Part shown: positions 42,895-51,452 of the stretch, one piece after another
How positions within the stretch are numbered: the first letter of the stretch is position 1
Layout of the letters: every line of letters begins with the position of its first letter
Source of the DNA: Bacteroidales bacterium
Lineage (GTDB): Bacteria; Bacteroidota; Bacteroidia; Bacteroidales; UBA932
Direction: 5' to 3'
Length of the DNA stretch: 64,000 nt
Assembly: GCA_017442315.1 (NCBI GenBank)
Contig: JAFRZX010000030.1
Coordinates: 1-64,000, forward strand
The notes under the pieces: generated by a model
The model's input: only the letters and a program-made list of their open reading frames with translations
Databases searched by the model: none
What the model was told of the DNA's origin: nothing
Position numbers and translations under genes: made by a program

Positions 42895-44283
42895 ATGAAG
42901 AAATTTACATTGATATTTGTCACTATGGTTGCAGGGATTTACTGTCTTGCGCAAGTACCGAGTGTAGGAAATAATGGAAAGTATGGATACGTGCAGGATG
43001 AACGGCTTGTAATTCCTTATATCTATGACAATGCTCAGAGCTTTAATGAAGACATGGCGGCTGTAGCCAAATCATCGAAATATGGTTTTATCGACAGATC
43101 AGGTAAAATAATCATACCTTGCACGTATAAGAATGTCCATGCATGTGGATTCAGCGATGGCGTCTGCGGGGTGACAAAGAATGGAAAGAAATGGTATTTT
43201 ATTGATAAACAAGGTAATAAAATTAATGATGAAATATATTCGGCGGTGATGCCATATAAAAATGGAATGGCGGCTGTATTTATTGATGACAAAGCCTTTT
43301 TTGTTGATAAAAATGGAAATAAAGTCATTGATAAGGATTTTGCATATGCAGAGCCTTTCTATGAAGGAATAGCTGTTGCCGGCATTTTAGACCGCAGCAG
43401 AACAAAAATAATATATGGATTTATCGATCAAAATGGAAATTGGCTGTCAGCTTCATTCTACGATGAAATTTATAGTGAAATCAGCAAGTCACCATTTGCT
43501 GAAAATGGTGTTGTTATGGTTCGGAAGGGAGATAGGACGGGTTATGTAAACAGACAGATGATGTATTATGACACGATGGAACGGGCCGTTGCATCAAGTT
43601 CTGAATTAAATGTAAAGCAAAATAAATCTGATGTATCTTCAAATAGTCCATTGAGGTCAAATACATCGTTTTCTCTACCCAAAAACACATCTTCGATGCC
43701 GAGTGTATACACAAGTTCGTCGTCATTGTCCTCCGTGGTGCCCAATACAGTAGCGACAATAATAGATGATTCTGAGCAGGAAGATAGTTGGGCGCAGACT
43801 GATTACCTGGGAGTAATTCTGACATATGACTTAAACTCGTCTTATTTCAAATCAGATACACGCAATGGTGGCGTTACCGCCGGATTAGGTTATAAAAAAT
43901 ATTTACATAAAAATATTTTTACATGGGCAGGATTGGCTTTTAATGGATATTTTTCAAGTTCTGAAAATAATGATTTTAAGACAAAGAGAACTACGTGTTC
44001 TATTTTACTGCCATTGAATGTCGGTTGCAGTTTTGCTGAAAAGGCTATAGAGATAAGTACTGGACCTTGTCTATGGTGGACCGTGGATGATAAGTCAAAA
44101 TCTTTCCAGAATGGAAAGGAAGTAGAGCCTCTTTGGGGAATGGAACCTGAAGGAACTAAAAAAACAAAATTTGATGTATGGTGGGATATTAATGTCGGTA
44201 TATACAGTTTTTTCAGATGCTCCCTTAAGATTCCGTTAGACGGTACCAAAGTTGTATTGTTGTCCATTGGTTTGGGCTTCTGA
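42895..44283 (+). CDS. WG-repeat protein fused to a C-terminal beta-barrel-like domain
   Basis: This 462-residue protein has a signal peptide (residues 1-20, ending CLAQ). Five to six WG-type repeats follow (about 25-225; KYGFIDRSGKIIIPCTY, KKWYFIDKQGNKI, KAFFVDKNGNKVI, IYGFIDQNGNW). Then comes a Ser/Thr-rich linker (about 230-300) and a C-terminal region of alternating strands (about 305-462) ending GLGF with a terminal Phe, as in outer-membrane barrels. WG repeats usually bind proteins; here they would lie in the periplasm or on the surface, tethered to a barrel. The fusion is unusual. It is the second gene of the pair inserted between purF and purM. Confidence 0.82.
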   Translation: MKKFTLIFVTMVAGIYCLAQVPSVGNNGKYGYVQDERLVIPYIYDNAQSFNEDMAAVAKSSKYGFIDRSGKIIIPCTYKNVHACGFSDGVCGVTKNGKKWYFIDKQGNKINDEIYSAVMPYKNGMAAVFIDDKAFFVDKNGNKVIDKDFAYAEPFYEGIAVAGILDRSRTKIIYGFIDQNGNWLSASFYDEIYSEISKSPFAENGVVMVRKGDRTGYVNRQMMYYDTMERAVASSSELNVKQNKSDVSSNSPLRSNTSFSLPKNTSSMPSVYTSSSSLSSVVPNTVATIIDDSEQEDSWAQTDYLGVILTYDLNSSYFKSDTRNGGVTAGLGYKKYLHKNIFTWAGLAFNGYFSSSENNDFKTKRTTCSILLPLNVGCSFAEKAIEISTGPCLWWTVDDKSKSFQNGKEVEPLWGMEPEGTKKTKFDVWWDINVGIYSFFRCSLKIPLDGTKVVLLSIGLGF

Positions 44284-44320
44284 CAGCAATCTTCCCAAGC
44301 CGGATGCCTTCTTGTATCCC

Positions 44321-44350
44321 TTGTGAATTGCTTTCAATTTAGTATCTTTG
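44321..44350 (+). promoter_or_regulatory. Promoter upstream of purM
   Basis: TTG (44321-44323), a 19-bp spacer and TATCTTTG (44343-44350) fit the consensus. A second -7-like box TATTTTTG lies at 44449-44456. The purM leader would be about 145 or 40 nt respectively. A 7-bp inverted repeat (TTCACAA...TTGTGAA, about 44379-44407) lies between them. Confidence 0.6.
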
Positions 44351-44501
44351 AACGACTGATAACAATAGGTAATGACGATTCACAATAAGGATTATTCCGT
44401 TGTGAAAACATTTAAGGCGGGGCTCTTTCGGGTCTCGCTTTCTTTTATTATTTTTGCACCGCAATTGCGAAATAGAAAAAAGTCTAAAATCCATACCCTT
44501 T

Positions 44502-45671
44502 ATGAGCAACCAGAGGTATATGCAGCGTGGAGTGTCTGCATCCAAAGAAGATGTGCATAATGCCATCAAGAATATCGACAAAGGCATTTTTCCTAAAGCG
44601 TTCTGCAAGATAATTCCTGATATTCTGGGTGGAGATCCGGAGTATTGCAATATTATGCATGCAGATGGTGCAGGTACAAAGTCATCGCTTGCCTATCTTT
44701 ATTGGAAGGAGACCGGAGATCTGAGTGTGTGGAAGGGAATCGCGCAGGACGCACTTATAATGAATATTGACGATCTTCTTTGTGTGGGGGCCGTAGACAA
44801 TATTCTGGTCTCATCCACCATAGGCCGCAATAAGCATCTGATTCCAGGGGAGGTGATAAGTGCCGTCATCAATGGCACGGATGAACTCCTGGCCGAACTT
44901 CGGCAGATGGGGGTAGGTGTTTATGCTACAGGAGGAGAGACAGCCGATGTGGGAGATCTGGTTCGCACTATAATCGTGGATTCTACTGTAACTTGCCGGA
45001 TGAAGCGCAGTGATGTTATAGACAATGCCAATATCCGTCCTGGGGATGTTATTGTGGGCCTTGCTTCATTTGGACAGGCGACGTATGAGAAAGAGTATAA
45101 TGGCGGAATGGGCAGCAATGGCCTGACAAGCGCCCGTCATGATGTATTTGCGAAATATCTGGCTCAGAAGTATCCGGAAAGTTATGACAAGGCAGTTCCG
45201 GAAGACCTTGTCTACAGCGGAAAGCTCAATCTTACGGATAAGGTGGATGGTGCTCCGCTGGATGCTGGAAAACTTGTTCTTTCCCCAACAAGGACTTATG
45301 CACCGATAGTGAAGAAATTGCTTGATCAGCTAAGACCTCAGATTCATGGAATGGTTCATTGTTCAGGAGGTGCGCAGACCAAGATACTGCATTTCGTGGG
45401 AGATGATATACGTGTGGTCAAGGATAACCTTTTCCCTGTTCCGCCTCTCTTCAGGACAATACATGAACAGAGTGGCACTGATTGGGCTGAAATGTATAAG
45501 GTGTTCAATATGGGACATCGTCTTGAGGTCTATCTTGCTCCGGAACATGCAGAGGAGGTAATGTCGATTTCCAGAAGTTTTGGAGTTGATGCCAGAATAG
45601 TGGGCCGTGTAGAGGCTTCTGACCACAAGGAACTCATAATCCGTTCTGAATTTGGAGAATTCATATATTAG
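44502..45671 (+). CDS. purM: Phosphoribosylaminoimidazole synthetase (PurM)
   Basis: AIR synthetase, 389 residues, somewhat longer than the Escherichia coli type, as is common in Bacteroidales. Motifs: MHADGAGTKSSLAYLYW and DALIMNIDDLLCVGA in the ATP-binding half, GVYATGGETADVGDLV, and a C-terminal half with CSGGAQTKI and FNMGHRLEVY. ATG 44502 (MSNQRYMQRGVSASK) is the conserved start; the frame is open upstream. purH follows after 21 bp. Confidence 0.95.
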   Translation: MSNQRYMQRGVSASKEDVHNAIKNIDKGIFPKAFCKIIPDILGGDPEYCNIMHADGAGTKSSLAYLYWKETGDLSVWKGIAQDALIMNIDDLLCVGAVDNILVSSTIGRNKHLIPGEVISAVINGTDELLAELRQMGVGVYATGGETADVGDLVRTIIVDSTVTCRMKRSDVIDNANIRPGDVIVGLASFGQATYEKEYNGGMGSNGLTSARHDVFAKYLAQKYPESYDKAVPEDLVYSGKLNLTDKVDGAPLDAGKLVLSPTRTYAPIVKKLLDQLRPQIHGMVHCSGGAQTKILHFVGDDIRVVKDNLFPVPPLFRTIHEQSGTDWAEMYKVFNMGHRLEVYLAPEHAEEVMSISRSFGVDARIVGRVEASDHKELIIRSEFGEFIY

Positions 45672-45692
45672 AAACTTGATAATAAAACAGAT

Positions 45693-47246
45693 ATGAGAGC
45701 GCTTTTTAGTGTAAGTGATAAGACAGGTGTTGTGGAATTTGCCAGTCAGCTGGTTGAACTAGGTTGGGAAATCATAGCAACAGGAGGAACAATGAAGCTT
45801 CTGCAGACTGCAGGTCTTGATGTGATCAACATCAGTGAAGTGACAGGTTTTCCCGAAATATGTGATGGAAGGGTGAAGACCCTTCATCCGAAGGTTCATG
45901 GAGGACTTCTTGGACGCAGGGATCTTGACAGTCACATCGCACAGCTGAAGGAGAACGGTATTGAATTCATAGATATGGTGTGTGTGAATCTGTATCCGTT
46001 CAGGCAGACGATTGCCAGGCCGGATGTCACTATGGAAGATGCAATCGAAAACATCGACATAGGGGGGCCGTCTATGCTTCGCAGTGCTGCCAAGAACTGG
46101 AGTGCGGTGACTGTGGTATGCAATCCTGACAACTATGATAAGATAATAAGCGAGATTCGGGAGTTCGGCAACACTACAAGAGAAACAAGACTCCGTCTTT
46201 CGGCAGAGGCATATACCCATACCGCAGAGTATGACATGATGATTGCAGCATATATGCGTAAGGCTGCCGGTCTGAATGAAAAGCTGTTCCTTGAGTACGA
46301 TCTCAAGCAGAGTCTCCGCTATGGCGAAAATCCGCATCAGACTGCTAAATTCTATGCTTCTCCTGATCCTGTCCCTTACTCTCTTGCTACCGCCATACAA
46401 CTTAATGGAAAGGAACTTTCATATAATAATATACAGGATGCGAATGCGGCCCTCAATATTGTACGTGAGTTTGATGCTCCTTTCTGTGTGGGCTTGAAGC
46501 ATATGAATCCATGCGGTGCTGCTATCGGAACGGATGTGGCTGATGCCTGGAAAAAGGCTTATGAAGCAGATAAAGTCAGTATCTTCGGAGGAATAGTTGC
46601 TGTCAATCGAGAGGTGGACAAGGAAACAGCAGAGCTTATGAAACCGGTCTTTTTAGAGATTATTATGGCTCCAGACTTTACACAGGAAGCTCTTGAGGTT
46701 CTTTGTACCAAGAAGAATCTGCGTCTGCTCAAGGTGGATATGAGCAAGGAAGATGGCGGACACAGCCAGTATGTAAGCATGAATGGCGGTATCCTCGTAC
46801 AGGAACAGGATATAGACACTAAGACTGTGACATCCGACATGTGCGTAACAGAAGTCAAGCCATGCTCCGATGCCCAGCTTACTGATCTGGATTTTGCATG
46901 GAGAATCGTCAAGCATGTCAAGTCGAATGCTATCGTTGTAGTGAAGGATGGTGCGACTCTAGGGGTAGGAGCAGGTCAGATGAATCGTGTCGGTTCGGCA
47001 AGGATTGCTCTGGAACAGGCCGCAACTGCATTGGCAGAGGAGGGGAAGGATATACGCAAGGAAGGACTTGTCCTTGGTTCCGACGGTTTCTTCCCGTTTG
47101 ATGACACAGTGACGCTTGCCGCGGAATATGGTGTGAAGGCCATCGTGCAGCCTGGTGGAAGTGTGCGTGATGAGGATTCTGTGAAGAAAGCAAATGAATG
47201 CGGAATCACCATGCTTTGTACAGGAATGCGCCACTTCAAGCATTGA
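45693..47246 (+). CDS. purH: Bifunctional AICAR transformylase/IMP cyclohydrolase
   Basis: The last two steps to IMP, 517 residues. The N-terminal MGS-like cyclohydrolase domain (about 1-190) starts RALFSVSDKTGVVEFA and contains ATGGTMKLL and VKTLHPKVHGGLLGRR. The transformylase domain (about 195-517) includes LRYGENPHQTAKFY, GLKHMNPCGAAIG and SDGFFPFDD. The stop overlaps the start of the next gene. Confidence 0.97.
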   Translation: MRALFSVSDKTGVVEFASQLVELGWEIIATGGTMKLLQTAGLDVINISEVTGFPEICDGRVKTLHPKVHGGLLGRRDLDSHIAQLKENGIEFIDMVCVNLYPFRQTIARPDVTMEDAIENIDIGGPSMLRSAAKNWSAVTVVCNPDNYDKIISEIREFGNTTRETRLRLSAEAYTHTAEYDMMIAAYMRKAAGLNEKLFLEYDLKQSLRYGENPHQTAKFYASPDPVPYSLATAIQLNGKELSYNNIQDANAALNIVREFDAPFCVGLKHMNPCGAAIGTDVADAWKKAYEADKVSIFGGIVAVNREVDKETAELMKPVFLEIIMAPDFTQEALEVLCTKKNLRLLKVDMSKEDGGHSQYVSMNGGILVQEQDIDTKTVTSDMCVTEVKPCSDAQLTDLDFAWRIVKHVKSNAIVVVKDGATLGVGAGQMNRVGSARIALEQAATALAEEGKDIRKEGLVLGSDGFFPFDDTVTLAAEYGVKAIVQPGGSVRDEDSVKKANECGITMLCTGMRHFKH

Positions 47247-47872
47247 TGATGACAGGTATCAGACGCATATTGTCCTTTATTGCACTGATGATTCTTCCAT
47301 CAGTGCTTTTTGCCCAGGACCATGACCTGTGTTTCTGGAATGCCGTTTCTCTGAAGAAGGATGTTTCAGAAAGGTGGACTGTCGGTATCCGTACTGAACA
47401 CAGGTCCTTTAATAATGTCTCGAAGACTCAGCAGTATTATATCAGGCCTTTGGTGGAATATGAAATATTGCCATGGATGAAAGCGACCATGCAGTCTGAT
47501 TTTGCGTGGATGCATTCAGGATTCAATATCAGACTTTTTCCTCAGGTGGTGTTTTCCTATAAGAATTCGGGCTTCGACCTGTCTTTGAGACAGAGGCTTC
47601 AAGCTACCTGGAAGCAGCCGGACAACAGCTGGGGATTCCTTTTCAGGACCAAAGCTCAGATACGCTACAGGATACCTAAGACGCCTATTTCTCCTTTAGT
47701 GGCAGTGGAACCATTCTATATGTCGGAATTTGTGAGGACAAGATATCATGCAGGAGTCAGTGTATCAGTCACGAAATCCTTATCGATATTGATTCAGTAT
47801 GTCTATCAGGATCACTACAACAAGCGGGTAGATGACAATGTGGTCTGGCTTACCTTTAACGTAAAGCTCTGA
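47246..47872 (+). CDS. DUF2490-like outer-membrane protein
   Basis: This 208-residue protein has a signal peptide (about 1-24, ending LFAQ). Amphipathic strands with alternating aromatic residues follow, and the last strand ends TFNVKL. Length and the opening LCFWNAVSLKKDVSERWTVGIRTEHR fit the DUF2490 family of Bacteroidetes outer-membrane proteins. ATG 47246 overlaps the purH stop by 1 bp (TGATG), so it is translationally coupled to purH. It converges with the phosphatase gene, 2 bp away. Confidence 0.85.
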   Translation: MMTGIRRILSFIALMILPSVLFAQDHDLCFWNAVSLKKDVSERWTVGIRTEHRSFNNVSKTQQYYIRPLVEYEILPWMKATMQSDFAWMHSGFNIRLFPQVVFSYKNSGFDLSLRQRLQATWKQPDNSWGFLFRTKAQIRYRIPKTPISPLVAVEPFYMSEFVRTRYHAGVSVSVTKSLSILIQYVYQDHYNKRVDDNVVWLTFNVKL

Positions 47873-47874
47873 CA

Positions 47875-49140
47875 TTAAAGAGACAGCAGATAGTCTCTCA
47901 GACTTTGCCAGGAATAATAGGGACCATCTTCCGGTTTCAAGGCAGGAATGGTGGTCTCTTTCTCATTATACAGCAGCTTGATAAGTATATTACCCTTCCG
48001 GTTCCTGTAGAATATCATCTGCAGGCTTGAAGCCATCTGTATGAATTCTGAAGAATTCCAGTATTCATGTGCCTTGTATGCACTCCATCGTGTGTCCATC
48101 CCTTCAATTCCTATGGTTGCCACGAGAGGGAGCAGGCCCGTATCATGGCCGAACCTGAAGTCTGCTGCAAGTTTGCTGCCTTGAGCAAGTGCCTCTTCTG
48201 CCTTTTCGACTATATCCCTGATAAGTGGTCGGGCGATTGTCGCTACTTCTTCAGCCATTTCCATAGAGTTTGCGTAGCCTGCATATATGATGTTGTTCCT
48301 GATTGTCCAATGCCCGAAAATGTCGTCTTCATGAAAGTATTTAAGCATATCCGGACAGACATCCGTGTTGGGACTGATGGATGACACCAGGAAAATTCCT
48401 TTTACGAAGCTATATGCATCTGATATGACTTTGCGTGCTGTCGCAGTGTCATTGAACAGCACTTCAAGCACCCGCGATGTGTTTATCATGTGTTTCAGCG
48501 AGTCTTCAACCTTATCTTCGAACTTGTCGATAATAGGATAATTCTCCGGATCAGGATTGAGGTATGCCCTGAATTTGTCTCCTGCCGAGTAGGAGAAATG
48601 CAGTGAAGGTGCATTCTGTGCTACTGCTGTGTTGAAGCTTGCCATGCTGACGATGCTTCTCTGCACGCGTGTCGACCTGTTTCGGATTTCAGTTCTTCCT
48701 TCTTTCCCGGAAAAGACTTCAGGAAAGCGTTCTGCGATTCTTTTACCGATACTGTCCTGTTCCTTTGAACCGAGGGTGGTCAGCATGCCGAACATTCCCC
48801 GGTGCTCATTAAGCACGCTCTGTGCATCCTTATACCATGCTTTCCCATCTTCTGAGAGGATGCCGAGGCTGTCACATATGGCCATCAACGGCATGCATAG
48901 ACGGAAGTATGACTCTCCCGTATGATAACGCGAACCATGGCGTGAATAATGACTGATGTAGAACGGTCTGTAACCCTTTGGTGCAGGTGTCAGCTCCGTT
49001 TCGGAAAAATGATATCTCCTGTAGTTTGATGCGGCCATGTCCGGATCGTTCCTCAAGACTTCCATGAATCTTTGAGGTTGTCCTGATGCCGAAGCAAGGC
49101 TTGATACAATGAGTATCAGGGCAGTGATATAGGGCTTCAT
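47875..49140 (-). CDS. Secreted histidine acid phosphatase (branch 2, phytase/MINPP-like)
   Basis: This 421-residue protein has a type I signal peptide (about 1-20, LASASG). The catalytic motif RHGSRYHTG (67-75) carries the nucleophile His; the C-terminal proton-donor motif is FGHDTGLLPL. Length and motif layout match bacterial histidine phosphatases of the inositol-polyphosphate/phytase clade. The preference for inositol phosphates is inferred. ATG 49140 is chosen; an upstream frame extends through the terminator and is rejected. The gene lies beyond a terminator from the SusCD locus, so it may be a separate unit that works with it. Confidence 0.88.
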   Translation of the reverse strand: MKPYITALILIVSSLASASGQPQRFMEVLRNDPDMAASNYRRYHFSETELTPAPKGYRPFYISHYSRHGSRYHTGESYFRLCMPLMAICDSLGILSEDGKAWYKDAQSVLNEHRGMFGMLTTLGSKEQDSIGKRIAERFPEVFSGKEGRTEIRNRSTRVQRSIVSMASFNTAVAQNAPSLHFSYSAGDKFRAYLNPDPENYPIIDKFEDKVEDSLKHMINTSRVLEVLFNDTATARKVISDAYSFVKGIFLVSSISPNTDVCPDMLKYFHEDDIFGHWTIRNNIIYAGYANSMEMAEEVATIARPLIRDIVEKAEEALAQGSKLAADFRFGHDTGLLPLVATIGIEGMDTRWSAYKAHEYWNSSEFIQMASSLQMIFYRNRKGNILIKLLYNEKETTIPALKPEDGPYYSWQSLRDYLLSL

Positions 49141-49153
49141 AAGTTTTGTATAA

Positions 49154-49181
49154 AAAGGGCCGACCCGATGGCCGGCCCTTT
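49154..49181 (-). terminator. Intrinsic terminator at the end of the SusCD operon
   Basis: A 9-bp GC-rich stem (49154-49162 with 49173-49181) is followed, reading leftward, by TTTTTAT. It lies 18 bp after the DUF4595-like gene. Confidence 0.85.
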
Positions 49182-49198
49182 GATCTGTAATCTGAAGA

Positions 49199-49993
49199 TT
49201 ATTCTGCGTCCTCCCAGATGTAATAAGTCTCGTCGTCGATTTCGCCTTCCCAGTACTTGACCTCAGCAATGACATAGTCGTCATCGTCTGTTCTGTACTC
49301 GAATGTAGCTGCTACATCACGGTCATCCCATTTGTCAGTAGCAACGAGATTCTTGGTAGACTTTCCGAAGAAGCCGGCCTCGAACATCCATTTCTTAAGG
49401 CTGCTCTTTTCTGTGAATACAGTGAAGATTCCTCCAACATTGAGATCCTCCTTGTAAGTCTGTCTCTTTACACGGGCACCACCGTCTTCTGCTTCTCCTT
49501 CTCTTGTCCATGAAGTCATGTTACCGTCCACCCAAGTACAGATGGAAACGACCTGAGGACCTTCACCCCAGTCCTCGATTACCTTTGTGAGGTGACCTTC
49601 TGCATCATACTCATAAGAATAGTCTCCGTTCTTAACGACATATCCCTGTTCGTTGACAGTCCACTCATACTCTACCTCGCCCTCGTCGTTGGAGAGAGTA
49701 AGCTTGTTGCCTTCTCTTTTTACATTGAGGTTATAAGTTCCCAATGTTCCGTCATCCTCAGTCCACACTTCGTCTACACCGGCAAGCGATCCGTCTGCAT
49801 TGTAGCGGAATGTACGTCCGGAAAGAAGATTTCCGTCTTCGTCAATCTTGCTTGGAAGGGCAAGGAGACGCTTTCTTGCAGATACTTCCTCACCTGCAGG
49901 TTCCTGTGGAGTTTCTGTGTCCTTGTTCTTGTCGCATGAAATCATTGCGAGTGCAGCAAATGCGATAGCTGCAATTTTAAAGATTTTTTTCAT
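49199..49993 (-). CDS. Secreted lipoprotein with YD-like strand repeats (DUF4595-like)
   Basis: This 264-residue protein has a lipoprotein signal peptide (residues 1-19, MISC with lipid Cys20). The mature part has repeated short hairpins of the kind FRYNADGSLAGVDEVW and YEYDAEGHLTKVIEDW, which resemble RHS/YD units and the DUF4595 family of Bacteroidetes lipoproteins. It is strongly acidic, especially at the C-terminus. A surface binding role is possible. It is the last gene before the terminator; 25 bp separate it from the esterase gene. Confidence 0.8.
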   Translation of the reverse strand: MKKIFKIAAIAFAALAMISCDKNKDTETPQEPAGEEVSARKRLLALPSKIDEDGNLLSGRTFRYNADGSLAGVDEVWTEDDGTLGTYNLNVKREGNKLTLSNDEGEVEYEWTVNEQGYVVKNGDYSYEYDAEGHLTKVIEDWGEGPQVVSICTWVDGNMTSWTREGEAEDGGARVKRQTYKEDLNVGGIFTVFTEKSSLKKWMFEAGFFGKSTKNLVATDKWDDRDVAATFEYRTDDDDYVIAEVKYWEGEIDDETYYIWEDAE

Positions 49994-50018
49994 GATAGAT
50001 AAAATTTTAAAAAAAGTG

Positions 50019-51452
50019 TTAATAAATGATATATGGTTTCATTGTTTCAATGCCTGAAAGCATTTCTGTCCTGGTGTCTGGAATTCCGTTACGTACTCTG
50101 TATTGAAAATCAGCTCCGCTTGCCTTGCATGCCTTGTACAGCCCTCCCATATCCTTATAATATGGCCCGTCGTCAGTCTGGGAAATGTACCAGAACCTAT
50201 CAGGATCGGCAGCCAGCCCTGTCTCGTTCTCAAGCAGGTCGGCGTTGTCGAAATACAGACGTGAGAAGTTGCTTCTTAAAGCATAGGCTTCGCGTCCTGC
50301 TTTGCCGAGAGCGATGACCTGCGCATCCGTGAACTGGTGTCTGCGGCTCCATCTCTTCATCTTCTTTTCAAGTGAAGCCCACCTTGTGTTGCATGTTACG
50401 ACGGCAAGCGGTCTGTCTTCAGAAGCATCATGCTTGATGAGGCGTACCATATCCTTGACAAGACGTCTTTTCAGTCCGTCATGTGCAAGATAGATAACTG
50501 TTCCTCCGTCCCGGTTGCGCATTACCTTCCTGCTTATTTCGGGCACTGCAATCCTTGACTCCCTCAATGTGCTGCCGTTCATGATGTGGTCAATATATGG
50601 TATGACTTCAAGCAGGCACATCCTCCAGTAGCTTCCTGTATGACCTCCGTCACCTACCCGGTATTCGTGGTCATATCCGTTTTCGCGCATCTGGATGTGC
50701 AGGTCGTCATTTGCGATGAGCAGTCTTTCTTCATCGTCACCGCAATGCAGGAACCACTTTACCTTGGACAGCTCCTGAAGGTTTTCTGCAGTGAACTGAT
50801 AGAAAGGACAATGTGCCTTATAATAGTCTGTAAGCCGTCCTTCACCTTCCTGATCCACACCTCCGAATATCGATCCCCATTGTTCGTTCCACCATTTCAG
50901 AGGCTCGTCAAGATACATCTCGTCCGTCCTGAACGACATGCTCAGAGGTGCCGAGAAACAGAAAGTATCAGTGTTCCTGAGAGGGAGAACCATTGCACCG
51001 AATCCTCCCATGGAAAAGCCTATGGTAGCCCTGTGCTCCCTGTCTGATATAGTCCTGTACTTGCCGTCAATGAATGGGATGAATTCTTTGATGAACATAT
51101 CCATATAAGGGAATTTCCCGTCATATGTGTTGCTGTAGTATGAATTCAGTCCGGTAGGAAAGACATAGATGAAGTCGCTGATTCCATCTTCTTCAAGACA
51201 GTCCAGGACATTCTCGAACCGGATGTATCTGTCGTTCCAGTCGTCAGGTGTGCATCCTATGCCATGTGTAAGGTAGATTACAGGATATCTCTTTTCCGTT
51301 TCGGTCTCATAATCTTCCGGTAGCACAAGAGCATAAGGAAGATCCATTCCCAGCATTTCACTGTGGAAAGCCATGTTGCTCTGCCAGCGCTGGGCGTGTG
51401 CCGCCAGGCTGGATAGCAATGCGCATAAGGCTATGAATCTGAACTTTCTCAT
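50019..51452 (-). CDS. Secreted CE1-like esterase with C-terminal extra domain (copy 2)
   Basis: This 477-residue protein has a type I signal peptide (1-20, AAHAQ). The alpha/beta-hydrolase domain (about 25-285) shows LTHGIGCTPDDW (oxyanion region), the nucleophile Ser147 in GFSMGGFGA, an acidic motif HCGDDEE and the catalytic His in GDGGHTGSYW. The fold and motifs resemble esterase D/feruloyl esterases (CE1). A second domain of about 180 residues follows, with FYHISQTD-type strands, and is shared with the neighbour. The gene overlaps the upstream esterase by 4 bp (ATGA). Deacylation of an exported substrate is likely; the acyl group is unknown. Confidence 0.86.
   Translation of the reverse strand: MRKFRFIALCALLSSLAAHAQRWQSNMAFHSEMLGMDLPYALVLPEDYETETEKRYPVIYLTHGIGCTPDDWNDRYIRFENVLDCLEEDGISDFIYVFPTGLNSYYSNTYDGKFPYMDMFIKEFIPFIDGKYRTISDREHRATIGFSMGGFGAMVLPLRNTDTFCFSAPLSMSFRTDEMYLDEPLKWWNEQWGSIFGGVDQEGEGRLTDYYKAHCPFYQFTAENLQELSKVKWFLHCGDDEERLLIANDDLHIQMRENGYDHEYRVGDGGHTGSYWRMCLLEVIPYIDHIMNGSTLRESRIAVPEISRKVMRNRDGGTVIYLAHDGLKRRLVKDMVRLIKHDASEDRPLAVVTCNTRWASLEKKMKRWSRRHQFTDAQVIALGKAGREAYALRSNFSRLYFDNADLLENETGLAADPDRFWYISQTDDGPYYKDMGGLYKACKASGADFQYRVRNGIPDTRTEMLSGIETMKPYIIY

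Noticed and set aside
49141..49284. N-terminal extension of the histidine phosphatase
   Set aside because: The frame is open, but this part reads through the terminator at 49154-49181 and the end of the lipoprotein gene; the signal peptide starts at 49140.
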